Assembly (NCBI GenBank): GCA_937981555.1
Contig: CALJOK010000059.1
Location: 59,813 to 123,812 of the forward strand
Length of the DNA: 64,000 nt
Source: an uncultured Saprospiraceae bacterium
GTDB lineage: Bacteria > Bacteroidota > Bacteroidia > Chitinophagales > Saprospiraceae
Reading direction: 5' to 3'
Below are positions 7,557 through 16,138 of this stretch, piece by piece (the first letter of the stretch is position 1; each line of letters starts with the position of its first letter). The notes under the pieces were generated by a model, which saw only the letters and a list, made by a program, of their open reading frames with translations, was not told where the DNA came from and searched no databases. A program made the translations under genes and the position numbers.

Positions 7557-9833
7557 TTATTGTACTTTAATCACCACGGGCACCGCACTAACTTCTATCT
7601 TAATTTTTCCATTTTTATATTTAGGCAAATCCACTAATTGACCTTTCTCATTTTTTCCTTCCAATTTCCAAGCAGACACCGGACGATATTTTGAAGTGAA
7701 TTCAATATTTGTAATTGTATTGTTATCACCTTCAATTGGTCGCCAAGCAGCAATGTGTGTCACCGTTCCATCTGCTTTTCCTAATTCATAAACCCAAGCT
7801 TCCTCATCTTCTTGAATCACCCTCAAAAAATGTTTATCTCCTAAATGATGCAAAAATGCTTGCCAAGCCACAAAGGCTTGTTTGATCTGAAAATCGGTGG
7901 TTAACGAACTTACCAACCCACTTCGAGTAAACAAAGAAGACTCTTTATTTTCATTCGCAAAGAAATACCAAGTTGCTCGATCCACGCCAGTTCTCGCCAA
8001 CATCAATGCACCGCGTACCGCGTATAATGCTTGCGCACGCTCAGAAACACACTCTCCATGAACACATTCTTCTGTTCCTCCATCGGAATCCCAGCCCCAT
8101 TCTGTAACATAAATTGGGAGCTTAGGTAAGTTGTGATCTCGAAATCTTATCATGTTTAAAATCGCTCGAGTCCCATTGTAAGGATGCTCTGGGTGGGTTG
8201 CAATTTGTTCGCCTTTTTCATTATACGACCATGGGGTGAGATGAGTATTTATCGCGTCGATATTATTTTTTACTTCGGGTGTAACTCTTGCACCAATGTA
8301 ATTTTTGAATTGACCTTCATATTCATTCGCTGGAAAAACGGCTTGGAGTGCGCAAGGCAAAACAGTAATTTTTGGATCAGCGTCTTTGATTCCTTTAGTC
8401 ATGCCATGAAGAATTTTTTTATAAAAATTCGCTTCATAATACCAAGGCTCATTACCTGCTTCAATTGCATCGACTAGACCATTCCCAGAAGTTGGTCCGA
8501 AATGCTGAGCGAAATTATATCCGAATTTATAGGCAGATTCGTATGGTGTATTCCATTGATCTTTTGGAATGTCTCGGAACTGAATACTGGTTTGAAGCTT
8601 CATTCCACCCTCTGTCCAAGTTTTATATTCTCTATCCCAATCGAGCCACCAATTGACTTCCGTTCCTTTTCCTTCTGCCATTTTAGCATAATCAGGCGCT
8701 GTGTCAGGATCTAAAACATCCCAATTTAGGAAATGATAATTACGAGCATGACTCGAGACTTTTTCAAATAAATCGGCACCACGACCTTCGGGAACCAGGT
8801 CTGCATATTTTTCAAAACCCCAACCCCAAATTCCATTCACACCGAGTATTTCACTAAAAGTATTTGGGTTTATTTCCGTTTCAGGCATTTTTCCAAATGG
8901 GCCGAATTGATCATAGATATCAATTTCCCAAATAAAAACGGTACTCCAATCTTTATCAATTAATCCATGTTCCACTTTGACAAAACGAGCAGGTTGTGCA
9001 GGTTCAATAATCGTGGTGACCGTTTGCAAAGCGTTTGGATCGAGGTCTTTTACCTTCTTCCAATTTTTTCCATCTTCACTAATTAAAAGGGCAGTTGAAA
9101 CAGCAGTTTTATCACCAGCCCAATGTCGAGTATCGACCCAGCCAATGTTTTGAATTTTTCCTAAATCAACCATCACCCATTCTTTCGGAGCAGATTCAAG
9201 GGCAGCAATTTCAAAAAGTTGAAAGGCCGTTTTAGATTTTATAACAATAGAATTACATTTTTTGATGTTGGTTGAAAAACGTAGAACTTGGTAATCGTTG
9301 GCTTTTTCATATTTCCCCAAAGATTGTAGTTGATTATTTTTTTTGGAAAAAATTTCAATCGGTTGAACGACTCCACCTGCTTTCAAAGAAATGCTTTTTA
9401 TAGCTTGTGGTTTTTTAAAAATGATTTCTAAAAATGCTTCTCCATTGACAATTCCAATGTTGGAAGTGGTGGAGTTTGAATTTCCATCAGTTGCATTTTT
9501 TGGAGAAGAAATCTTGGAAGCGTTGTAATTTTCTTTTTTTGAAAAATAATTCAGTAAAATGTTTTGATCTTTTCGATTGATGAAGTTGGTCGGAAAAGGA
9601 GCTTCACTTTGCCAATGAGATTCCTTTTTTTCATCCAACACTTTATTTGCCATTTTGAGATTGGTGGAGGAAGTTACTTTGCTTCCAATGGTCAGGGAGG
9701 GAATGACTCCAGCATCAGGATCCCAGCCTTGTTTTTTTTCTTTGTGAGTTACTTTTTGGAAATTTGAGGTCTCACTTTGTGAGCAAGCGGAGAATTGGAT
9801 AAGGACAAATAGGAAGAGCAAAATATTTTTCAT
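7557..9833 (-). CDS. Lipoprotein glycoside hydrolase (clan GH-A-like) with discoidin-type modules
   Basis: A 758-residue outer-membrane or periplasmic lipoprotein. I chose the ATG at 9833 because it puts a perfect signal with lipobox FSAC directly at the N terminus; an upstream in-frame ATG at 9875 adds 14 residues with no signal character. Two beta-sandwich regions with carbohydrate-binding (F5/8 type C-like) features follow (~130-220 and ~225-310; GKIQNIGWVDTRHW and ARFVKVEHGL are typical). The catalytic barrel spans ~320-680: GNEPW places the acid/base at Glu462 and TEWGW the nucleophile at Glu578, as expected for retaining clan GH-A enzymes (family knowledge). A C-terminal beta domain ends in VPVVIKVQ. 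Exact GH family and substrate cannot be fixed from sequence alone. Confidence 0.72.
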   Translation of the reverse strand: MKNILLFLFVLIQFSACSQSETSNFQKVTHKEKKQGWDPDAGVIPSLTIGSKVTSSTNLKMANKVLDEKKESHWQSEAPFPTNFINRKDQNILLNYFSKKENYNASKISSPKNATDGNSNSTTSNIGIVNGEAFLEIIFKKPQAIKSISLKAGGVVQPIEIFSKKNNQLQSLGKYEKANDYQVLRFSTNIKKCNSIVIKSKTAFQLFEIAALESAPKEWVMVDLGKIQNIGWVDTRHWAGDKTAVSTALLISEDGKNWKKVKDLDPNALQTVTTIIEPAQPARFVKVEHGLIDKDWSTVFIWEIDIYDQFGPFGKMPETEINPNTFSEILGVNGIWGWGFEKYADLVPEGRGADLFEKVSSHARNYHFLNWDVLDPDTAPDYAKMAEGKGTEVNWWLDWDREYKTWTEGGMKLQTSIQFRDIPKDQWNTPYESAYKFGYNFAQHFGPTSGNGLVDAIEAGNEPWYYEANFYKKILHGMTKGIKDADPKITVLPCALQAVFPANEYEGQFKNYIGARVTPEVKNNIDAINTHLTPWSYNEKGEQIATHPEHPYNGTRAILNMIRFRDHNLPKLPIYVTEWGWDSDGGTEECVHGECVSERAQALYAVRGALMLARTGVDRATWYFFANENKESSLFTRSGLVSSLTTDFQIKQAFVAWQAFLHHLGDKHFLRVIQEDEEAWVYELGKADGTVTHIAAWRPIEGDNNTITNIEFTSKYRPVSAWKLEGKNEKGQLVDLPKYKNGKIKIEVSAVPVVIKVQ

Positions 9834-10281
9834 GGGTAGTGTGTTTATTTTTTGTATTAAAAATGTGTTTCTCAAAGAAATTATTTTTCTGATATTAAGA
9901 TTACGTAGATTAAAATAAATTTTTTATCGTTCTCATAATATGAGTAATCTGTGGTGAAATTTCAAAATAAGAAGTAAAAACTATTTAATTTCTAGTTTTG
10001 TCTAACTTTTTTTCCACAATTGGGTCAGAATTAAATTTTCCATAAAAATCGGCATTGTTGTTGAAATTTACGTTATTTGTAATATATTTTTCCAATCGTA
10101 TATTATGAATAAAAAGAATAAGCGTAATTGCTTAATTATTTGCCTCTAAACTCCGACTTAATTTAACCCTCAATTTTGTAAACGAATTTTTCAAAACACG
10201 TTCTTATTGAGCGGTTTGTAATGGTTACTCTATATAATTGTAATCGTTACAACATTTTTTAATCCCCCAACAATTGAACTT
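9834..10281. other. Divergent intergenic region (448 bp)
   Basis: AT-rich spacer between the minus-strand hydrolase and the plus-strand TPR-CHAT gene. TATAATTG at 10233-10240 is one base off the TAnnTTTG -7 element and is 42 bases before the TPR-CHAT ATG. An imperfect dyad TTGTAATGGTTAC / GTAATCGTTACAA (10216-10253) surrounds that element and could be an operator. No coding sequence or RNA gene was seen. Confidence 0.45.
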
Positions 10282-12969
10282 ATGTTGAATAAAACACTAC
10301 TTGTAGTCGTTGCATTTTGCTTTTCATTTAATCTTCAAGCCCAAAATTGGGATGACCTGAATGATCAGGTTTTGACTTATTTAGGAAATGGAGAATATGC
10401 AAATGCTTTATCTTCGGCTCTTCGAGCGAGAGAGGTTGCCAAAATCCAATTTGGTGAAAATAATGCAGATTACTCTGCCAGTTTACACAATTTAGCAAGT
10501 GCACATAAAAAATTAGGCGAGTTTACACCCGCTGAAATTTTGTATTGGGAAGCACTCAAAATTGACAAAGAAGTACTTGGTGTCAAACATCAAAATTATG
10601 CTTTGAGTCTTTTTGGATTGGCAAATTTGTATAAATTAAAAAAAGATTATCAAAAAGCAGAATCTATTTATTTGGATGCTTTAGATATTATGAAAGCTGC
10701 TGTTTCAGATGACCATCCTGACTACGCTTTGATTTTGAGCGACTATGCAGATCTGCATACCAGTTTAGGAAATTTCAAAAAAGCAGAAAATAACCTTAAA
10801 AAAGCCAAAGAAATAACCCGATACTCAGTTGGGGAACGCCATCAAGATTACGCAGGTATTTTATTTAATTATGGAAAGTTTTATAAAAACCGAGCGAATG
10901 TTCCTGAAGCAGAAATTTCATTAATAAAGGCTTTGGAACTCTACAAAAACACCGTTGGTGTAAATCATCCGGATTATAAAGATTGTAAAAGATATTTGGA
11001 TAATTTATATAATCCAAAATATGAATTGTACGAAGCTGCTCCATCAGAAGCACTTCTTCCAATTGAAAGACCTGGACTTGCCTCTTCCAATGCAACGAAC
11101 TCGAAAAAGAAATGGAATTCCTCGACTGAAGTTATTACTGGCCTTGGAAGTTCTGATGGGGTAGACGAAATTGTTGAAAAAAATAATTCCTCTGCTAAAG
11201 GTCCATTAGAAAGATCAGGTAAAAAGGCTATTCCCAATACGACTACTCCCGTTGAAGAAGTGGTAAGACAACCAGTAGTTGAAAAGGTGGTAACTCCACC
11301 TGTAGTTGTTGAGCCACCTAAACCAAAAGTGAAAAATTGGATGGACTATAGTTTTGAAATGGATAGTCATACGCAATCTGAGAATTATACAGCAGCAATT
11401 GATGCAGGTCAAAAAGCATTGATGTTAGTGAAAGAAGAGTATGGCGATCAGCATGAAAATTATCGAACGATTTCTTTAAAATTGGCGGATAGTTATGAAA
11501 ACGCGGGTATGATGGATAGAGCAATTCCATTTTATGAAAAAGATTTAGCGACGATAGAAAAGAAAATGGGGAAAGATAATATGACCTATAAAAAGCGTCG
11601 AGATAGTTTGTTAAAAGCTTACGAAGCAACAGGACAAAAATCTAAGGCTAGAGATTTTTATAAAGCTTCAGTTTATAATTCTTTTACAAAATTTAATGCA
11701 GCCGGATTCCAAGATCAAAGTCGGATGATGGAAAAAATGCAAAAGGAGATTGAAGATTATTATGCTAATTCGATGAAACTAGGATTTTTGGTTTCAGGTA
11801 ACGAAATGCAAAATTTCAATTTAGCATTTAAGGGTTTATCAACAGATGCTGCTTTGGAAATTAAAAACTCAATGACTGGTGAAATTGAAACTTACCAAAA
11901 TCAATTGAGAGAAAAACTAAAGCCTAATGAGGCTGCGATTGATTTCCTTCGAATGACAAACCAGAAGACACAAGTTGGTAATTATTATGCATTAATTACG
12001 AGAAAAAGTAAAACGGAATCTATCATGGTTCCTTTGTTGGATGAGAGTAAAATTAATATGCTAATCAATGCAGAAGCAGATTCTCCAGATAGTTATATTC
12101 AAAGTGTAGATCGAAGTAATCATTTATATCAATTGATTTGGGAACCAATGGAAGAACATTTGAAAGGGGTGAATTTTATTCATGTTTCGACTGTTGGAGT
12201 TTTGAATAAAGTAGCTTTTAGTGGATTGATGGATCGTCAAAAAAACAACTTGGCGGACAAGTATGAAATCTATTATTACTGTTCTCTTCGGGACTTTATT
12301 AATGATAAAAATAAAGATGTCAAAAATGAAACTGTTTCGTTTTTTGGAGGAGCAATCTTTGGAAATGGAGGAACAGGGAAATTGGATTACTTGCCAGCTA
12401 CAAAAGATGAAGTGAATACATTTAAGGTAATTTGTGCAGCCAAAGGTTGGACCGTAAATACTCAAATTGATGGAGAGGCTTCCGAAAATAATATTAAGAA
12501 ATTAAGTGGTGGGAATGCTCCAGGAGTATTGCACTTAGCAACGCCAATTTACTATCAGCATTTGGAAGAGTTTTCTGGAATTGCCTTGTCGAATGCGAAT
12601 GATAAAATCACTTCTACTCATTTTCAAGATGATGCGAATGATGGATTATTGAATGCTAAAGAAATTTCAAAACTAGATTTTTCTAAAACAAATTTGGTCT
12701 TGCTTTCAGCAACGGAAACAGGCTCTAATAAAAATAGTGCAAAAGGGATTTTAAGTATTCAACGAGCATTAAAAGCCTCAGGTGTAAATACTATTTTGTT
12801 TAGTCAATGGAAGGTGCCGGACAAGCAAACTCAAGAGATGTTATCACTTTTCTACTTCAATCACTTGAGTGGAATGGATACACACAAAGCATTTTATACT
12901 GCTCAAAAAGATATTCGAAAATTATATCCTTCGCCTTATTTTTGGGCTGGATTTATTTTGATTGAGTAA
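10282..12969 (+). CDS. Secreted TPR protein with inactive-looking CHAT domain
   Basis: An 895-residue protein with a signal peptide (cleavage near LQA-QN). Kinesin-light-chain-type TPRs of ~42 residues occupy ~30-250 (repeating YxxALxxxKxxxGxxHxxYAxxLxxLAxxY), a Pro/Val/Lys-rich linker ~260-350, a second TPR block ~355-470, a helical spacer, and a C-terminal CHAT (caspase HetF-associated with TPRs) fold to the end (PSPYFWAGFILIE). CHAT peptidases use a His-Cys dyad, normally in H-x-A-T-H-G and S-A-C-E-T-G. Here the corresponding stretches read HLATPIYY and LLSATETG, so the expected His is Pro755 and the expected Cys is Thr811. A protease role is therefore unlikely; a scaffold or decoy role in the envelope is inference. 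A strong hairpin follows. Confidence 0.85.
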   Translation: MLNKTLLVVVAFCFSFNLQAQNWDDLNDQVLTYLGNGEYANALSSALRAREVAKIQFGENNADYSASLHNLASAHKKLGEFTPAEILYWEALKIDKEVLGVKHQNYALSLFGLANLYKLKKDYQKAESIYLDALDIMKAAVSDDHPDYALILSDYADLHTSLGNFKKAENNLKKAKEITRYSVGERHQDYAGILFNYGKFYKNRANVPEAEISLIKALELYKNTVGVNHPDYKDCKRYLDNLYNPKYELYEAAPSEALLPIERPGLASSNATNSKKKWNSSTEVITGLGSSDGVDEIVEKNNSSAKGPLERSGKKAIPNTTTPVEEVVRQPVVEKVVTPPVVVEPPKPKVKNWMDYSFEMDSHTQSENYTAAIDAGQKALMLVKEEYGDQHENYRTISLKLADSYENAGMMDRAIPFYEKDLATIEKKMGKDNMTYKKRRDSLLKAYEATGQKSKARDFYKASVYNSFTKFNAAGFQDQSRMMEKMQKEIEDYYANSMKLGFLVSGNEMQNFNLAFKGLSTDAALEIKNSMTGEIETYQNQLREKLKPNEAAIDFLRMTNQKTQVGNYYALITRKSKTESIMVPLLDESKINMLINAEADSPDSYIQSVDRSNHLYQLIWEPMEEHLKGVNFIHVSTVGVLNKVAFSGLMDRQKNNLADKYEIYYYCSLRDFINDKNKDVKNETVSFFGGAIFGNGGTGKLDYLPATKDEVNTFKVICAAKGWTVNTQIDGEASENNIKKLSGGNAPGVLHLATPIYYQHLEEFSGIALSNANDKITSTHFQDDANDGLLNAKEISKLDFSKTNLVLLSATETGSNKNSAKGILSIQRALKASGVNTILFSQWKVPDKQTQEMLSLFYFNHLSGMDTHKAFYTAQKDIRKLYPSPYFWAGFILIE

Positions 12970-12995
12970 AAATATTGAGTCAAAATATTAAACTA

Positions 12996-13030
12996 GGGCT
13001 GTTAGCGCTTCAAGCGCTAACAGCCCTTTC
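12996..13030 (+). terminator. Strong hairpin terminator
   Basis: Perfect 15-bp arms GGGCTGTTAGCGCTT / AAGCGCTAACAGCCC separated by one base, followed by TTTC. It is much more GC-rich than its surroundings and closes the CHAT transcript. Confidence 0.8.
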
Positions 13031-13078
13031 TACATAAAAAAAGAAATTTATTTTTACCTTCGCCATCAAAAAGAAGAA

Positions 13079-13840
13079 GTGTCTAAAACCTCCAATTTAT
13101 ATTACCTTTTACCCAAGTTTTTTGGGGTCTTTCATCGAACGGTCGATTTCTTTCGACTCCTGCCTTGGAGGTTGTATCGTTTTTTTAAACTGTTCTTTCG
13201 AGGTTTTTGGAATTTAAGAAAAATGACCTTTCGCTCTTTGGTAGATCGTCCAATTCAAAAGATACTTTATTGGATGTCAGAAGTTGTAATTGCATTGTTA
13301 GAAGTTTTTGGAATTGGAGAAATTTACGAAACCATTTGTGATTTTTCCAAACCAAATACTCGACCTTTGATGGATTGGGAAATAGAAATGGCGAAAAGTG
13401 TTTTTGGGAATTCCATCAATTATCAGCGAGTGCGAATTGATGAGTCAGCTTATCTTGGTCCGAAGCAAAGTCATTTTTGCTACGTCAGTTTTTATATCAT
13501 CAATAGTTGGGGGAAGATGCAAAACAGCACTTTAATCCACGAATTAGTTCATGTGTGGCAATATGAAAATATGGGCGCAGTTTATATCCCACGTGCACTT
13601 TGGGCACAAACGACGAAGGAAGGATATAACTACGGAGGAAAGGATAATTTGAAGTTGTTTTTGATAAAAAATAAAACGCTGTTTGATTTTAATCTCGAAC
13701 AACAAGGTGATATTATTGCGGACTATTTTCAATTAAAAAATGGATATACTACTCGCTGGGGAAATGCATCAGTTTCTCATTTAAATTTATATGAAAAAAT
13801 AATTTATGAAAAAATAGAGCGAAATGAAAACCTCTCTTAA
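13079..13840 (+). CDS. Uncharacterised protein with HExxH zincin-like motif
   Basis: A 253-residue protein starting with GTG; TACCTTCG at 13055-13062 is a near-consensus -7 element just upstream, which supports this start. The N-terminal ~85 residues contain aromatic/basic stretches and hydrophobic helices but no classical signal peptide. The second half carries TLIHELVHVWQYENMG, with HELVH at 154-158, followed ~50 residues later by EQQGDIIADYF (Glu207), a layout like the third zinc ligand of Gly-zincin-type proteins (for example the DUF4157-like group). Enzymatic activity is possible but unproven; it may instead be a fold relative. No functional neighbours. Confidence 0.6.
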   Translation: MSKTSNLYYLLPKFFGVFHRTVDFFRLLPWRLYRFFKLFFRGFWNLRKMTFRSLVDRPIQKILYWMSEVVIALLEVFGIGEIYETICDFSKPNTRPLMDWEIEMAKSVFGNSINYQRVRIDESAYLGPKQSHFCYVSFYIINSWGKMQNSTLIHELVHVWQYENMGAVYIPRALWAQTTKEGYNYGGKDNLKLFLIKNKTLFDFNLEQQGDIIADYFQLKNGYTTRWGNASVSHLNLYEKIIYEKIERNENLS

Positions 13841-13949
13841 AACCTTTTTTCCAAAAACAAATTTGTAAGTTTACAACTCGGATATGCTTAATTGAACTAA
13901 TTTCATTCGACATTAGTTTTTTAGTTTTTCACTTTTCAATACCAAGCCT

Positions 13950-14897
13950 ATGGTTAAATATTTCCTCAAAAAGAATGGAGCTTTAGAGATGTTAGATGAG
14001 CCGCAGCCGTCTTGTTGGGTAAATATTTCCCCTCCTTTTGATCAAGAAGAATTAACTAGAATTGCTGCTCAATTTGAAATCCCTTTAGATTTCTTAACCG
14101 ATTCATTGGATGTAGATGAACGATCTCGCTATGAACGAGAAGATGATGTACGTTTGATTGTGGTGAATACTCCTTTGGTGAATGAAGTAAATGCTGAAAA
14201 TGAAGCTTTTTATATCACAGTACCGATTGGAATTATTTTGACTATCGATCATATTATTACCATTTCAGCTTATGAGAATCCGATTATCCGAATGTTTATT
14301 GATGGAAAAGTGAAGAACTTTATTCCTACTGATGAACCTGATTTTGTATTGAAAATATTGGAGCAAAATGTTTTTCGGTTTTTGACTTGTTTGAAGAGTT
14401 TAAATCGCAAACGAAATTTAATTGAGAAAGAATTATATGATTCGAGTAAAAATAAAGAGTTGCGCCAACTCTTGAGTATCGAAAAAAGTTTGGTCTATTT
14501 TGTAAACTCCCTTTCTGCGAATGAGCTGTTGAAAATGAAAATGAAGCGATCTGATTTTTTAGGAATTCGAGCGGACGAAGAAAAGACAGATCTATTTGAA
14601 GATATTATTATTGATAATACTCAGGCTTTGGAGATGTCGAATGTCTATACGAATATCTTGAATGGAACGATGGAGGCGTATGCTTCGATCATTTCCAATA
14701 ATTTGAATCAAGTGATTCAGCGCTTGACTTTGATTACGATAATTTTGATGTTGCCAACCTTGGTGGCGAGTCTTTATGGTATGAATGTTCCTTTGCCTTT
14801 TAAGGATTCCCAATATGCTTTTCCTTTTATTATTATTTTTTCAATTGTGATAAGTTTGTTGTTGGCGTTGTGGTTTAGGAGGAAGCGGTTGTTTTGA
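13950..14897 (+). CDS. corA: CorA-type magnesium/cobalt transporter
   Basis: CorA is a pentameric inner-membrane channel for Mg2+ (also Co2+, Ni2+). The 315-residue length is normal. The large N-terminal cytoplasmic alpha/beta domain (~1-240) is followed by two membrane helices; the first ends with the signature LYGMNVPLP containing the invariant GMN pore-mouth motif, and the second ends in basic FRRKRLF at the C terminus, as usual. The ATG at 13950 gives the standard N terminus. The gene is monocistronic and is followed closely by a large inverted repeat. Confidence 0.93.
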   Translation: MVKYFLKKNGALEMLDEPQPSCWVNISPPFDQEELTRIAAQFEIPLDFLTDSLDVDERSRYEREDDVRLIVVNTPLVNEVNAENEAFYITVPIGIILTIDHIITISAYENPIIRMFIDGKVKNFIPTDEPDFVLKILEQNVFRFLTCLKSLNRKRNLIEKELYDSSKNKELRQLLSIEKSLVYFVNSLSANELLKMKMKRSDFLGIRADEEKTDLFEDIIIDNTQALEMSNVYTNILNGTMEAYASIISNNLNQVIQRLTLITIILMLPTLVASLYGMNVPLPFKDSQYAFPFIIIFSIVISLLLALWFRRKRLF

Positions 14898-14912
14898 TTT
14901 TTCCTACTTTTT

Positions 14913-15044
14913 GATGGAACACGGATGACGCGGATTTTGCGGATTTTCACAGATTTGACGATTACTATTTTGATAAAAAATTATAACACTTCTAATCGTC
15001 AAATCCGCATCCATCCGTTTGATCTGCGTCATCCGTGTTCTATC
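14913..15044. repeat. Large imperfect inverted repeat (family R1, copy 1)
   Basis: The outer arms of 23 bases (14913-14935 and 15022-15044) match at 21 positions around GGAACACGGATGACGC. Inner arms ATTTGACGATTA (14953-14964) and TAATCGTCAAAT (14993-15004) are perfect. Repeated CGGAT / ATCCG words fill the stems. Similar sequence occurs at 17527-17630 and 58988-59045, so this is a dispersed family. It separates the convergent corA and cytochrome genes and may also end transcription. Confidence 0.8.
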
Positions 15045-15052
15045 GCATCACC

Positions 15053-16129
15053 TCAATTTTCCATCTTCAAAATCCACTCCTTAATCAATTCCACTCCTTC
15101 CTCATGCACCATCCTACGACCCAATTCAGGCATCATCGCCGCAGGTTCAATTGAACCCATTCGGTAAGTCATGATTGACTTTTCAGGATGTCCAGGAATA
15201 ATATTTAAAGCAAATCCACCAGTTCCAGTTCCCGCAGCGACCGAAGGCTTATTGATCCCTAAATTTATATTCATCTCCGCTTCCGCCACTAGATTTAAAC
15301 CAGTTGTACTCGCTGGCCCATTTGGATTATGGCAATGTCCACAGTTAATATCGAGGTAAGCTAAAGCTCTTTCATGAAGTGTACCGCTGTTGGGATTGTT
15401 CCATTGAGCTACTTTTTTGTAATTTGTATCTGGCTGATAATCAGTTAGATAGCCTACAGAATACCATTTTTCTAATTGATTTATTTTTCCATCTAAATAA
15501 GCGAAATCCTTATTTAAGTTTCTAATCTTTGGGCCAATCGGTTCTTGTGTACCTTTATTATAATGGCAACCTTTGCATTGGTTTTTATTTGGAATGATGT
15601 AATCGACCATCATTGATTTTCCAGATTGATCAATCCAATTGACCGTTTTTATATCGCCGACAATGTCGAGGATGGCTTCCGTTTGTTCTTCATTCCAAGT
15701 GTATCCGTGGGCTTCCCATTTTTCTTTTCCTTTGATCAAAAGTCGAGTTTCGATATTGCGTTTTCCTTGGCTTAGATCCCGCTCATCATTTTGATAAAAA
15801 AACGTTTTTATCAAAACAGTTCCTGTGGGGAAATCTAACACTTTTCCAGTTGAAGTAAATTGTGCAGCCGTTCCTTCTGGCATCCAAACGAATCTAGATT
15901 TATGTGCATAATCCGAAAAAAGGGGAGAGTTCAAATCGTACGGAAGGACTCTTTCATTCGGATTTAGTTCCGATATTTTTCCAACAAAAAAATTGTATTC
16001 GGATAGTTTTTCAAAAGGAGATAGATGACTCACATTTTTCACTTGCTGCGAATCTGAATTGCAGTAAGTGAAAAAAATAGAGAGTAATATAAAATAGAAG
16101 AAATTTATTTTTTTTGAATAAAAATACAT
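15053..16129 (-). CDS. Di-heme c-type cytochrome lipoprotein (SO2930 / TIGR03806 type)
   Basis: A 358-residue exported protein; the hydrophobic N terminus ends in a lipobox-like FTYC (Cys23). Two heme c attachment motifs are present: CKGCH at 185-189 and CGHCH at 263-267. The N-terminal part (LPYDLNSPLFSDYAHKSRFVWMPEG) is the characteristic beginning of the conserved family that usually sits beside a parallel beta-helix protein, as here: the beta-helix gene ends 9 bases upstream on the same strand. The pair is recognised as a conserved gene couple, but its electron partner and physiological role are unknown. An oxidation of a substrate bound by the beta-helix protein is a guess. Confidence 0.82.
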   Translation of the reverse strand: MYFYSKKINFFYFILLSIFFTYCNSDSQQVKNVSHLSPFEKLSEYNFFVGKISELNPNERVLPYDLNSPLFSDYAHKSRFVWMPEGTAAQFTSTGKVLDFPTGTVLIKTFFYQNDERDLSQGKRNIETRLLIKGKEKWEAHGYTWNEEQTEAILDIVGDIKTVNWIDQSGKSMMVDYIIPNKNQCKGCHYNKGTQEPIGPKIRNLNKDFAYLDGKINQLEKWYSVGYLTDYQPDTNYKKVAQWNNPNSGTLHERALAYLDINCGHCHNPNGPASTTGLNLVAEAEMNINLGINKPSVAAGTGTGGFALNIIPGHPEKSIMTYRMGSIEPAAMMPELGRRMVHEEGVELIKEWILKMEN

Positions 16130-16138
16130 TGACTGAAT

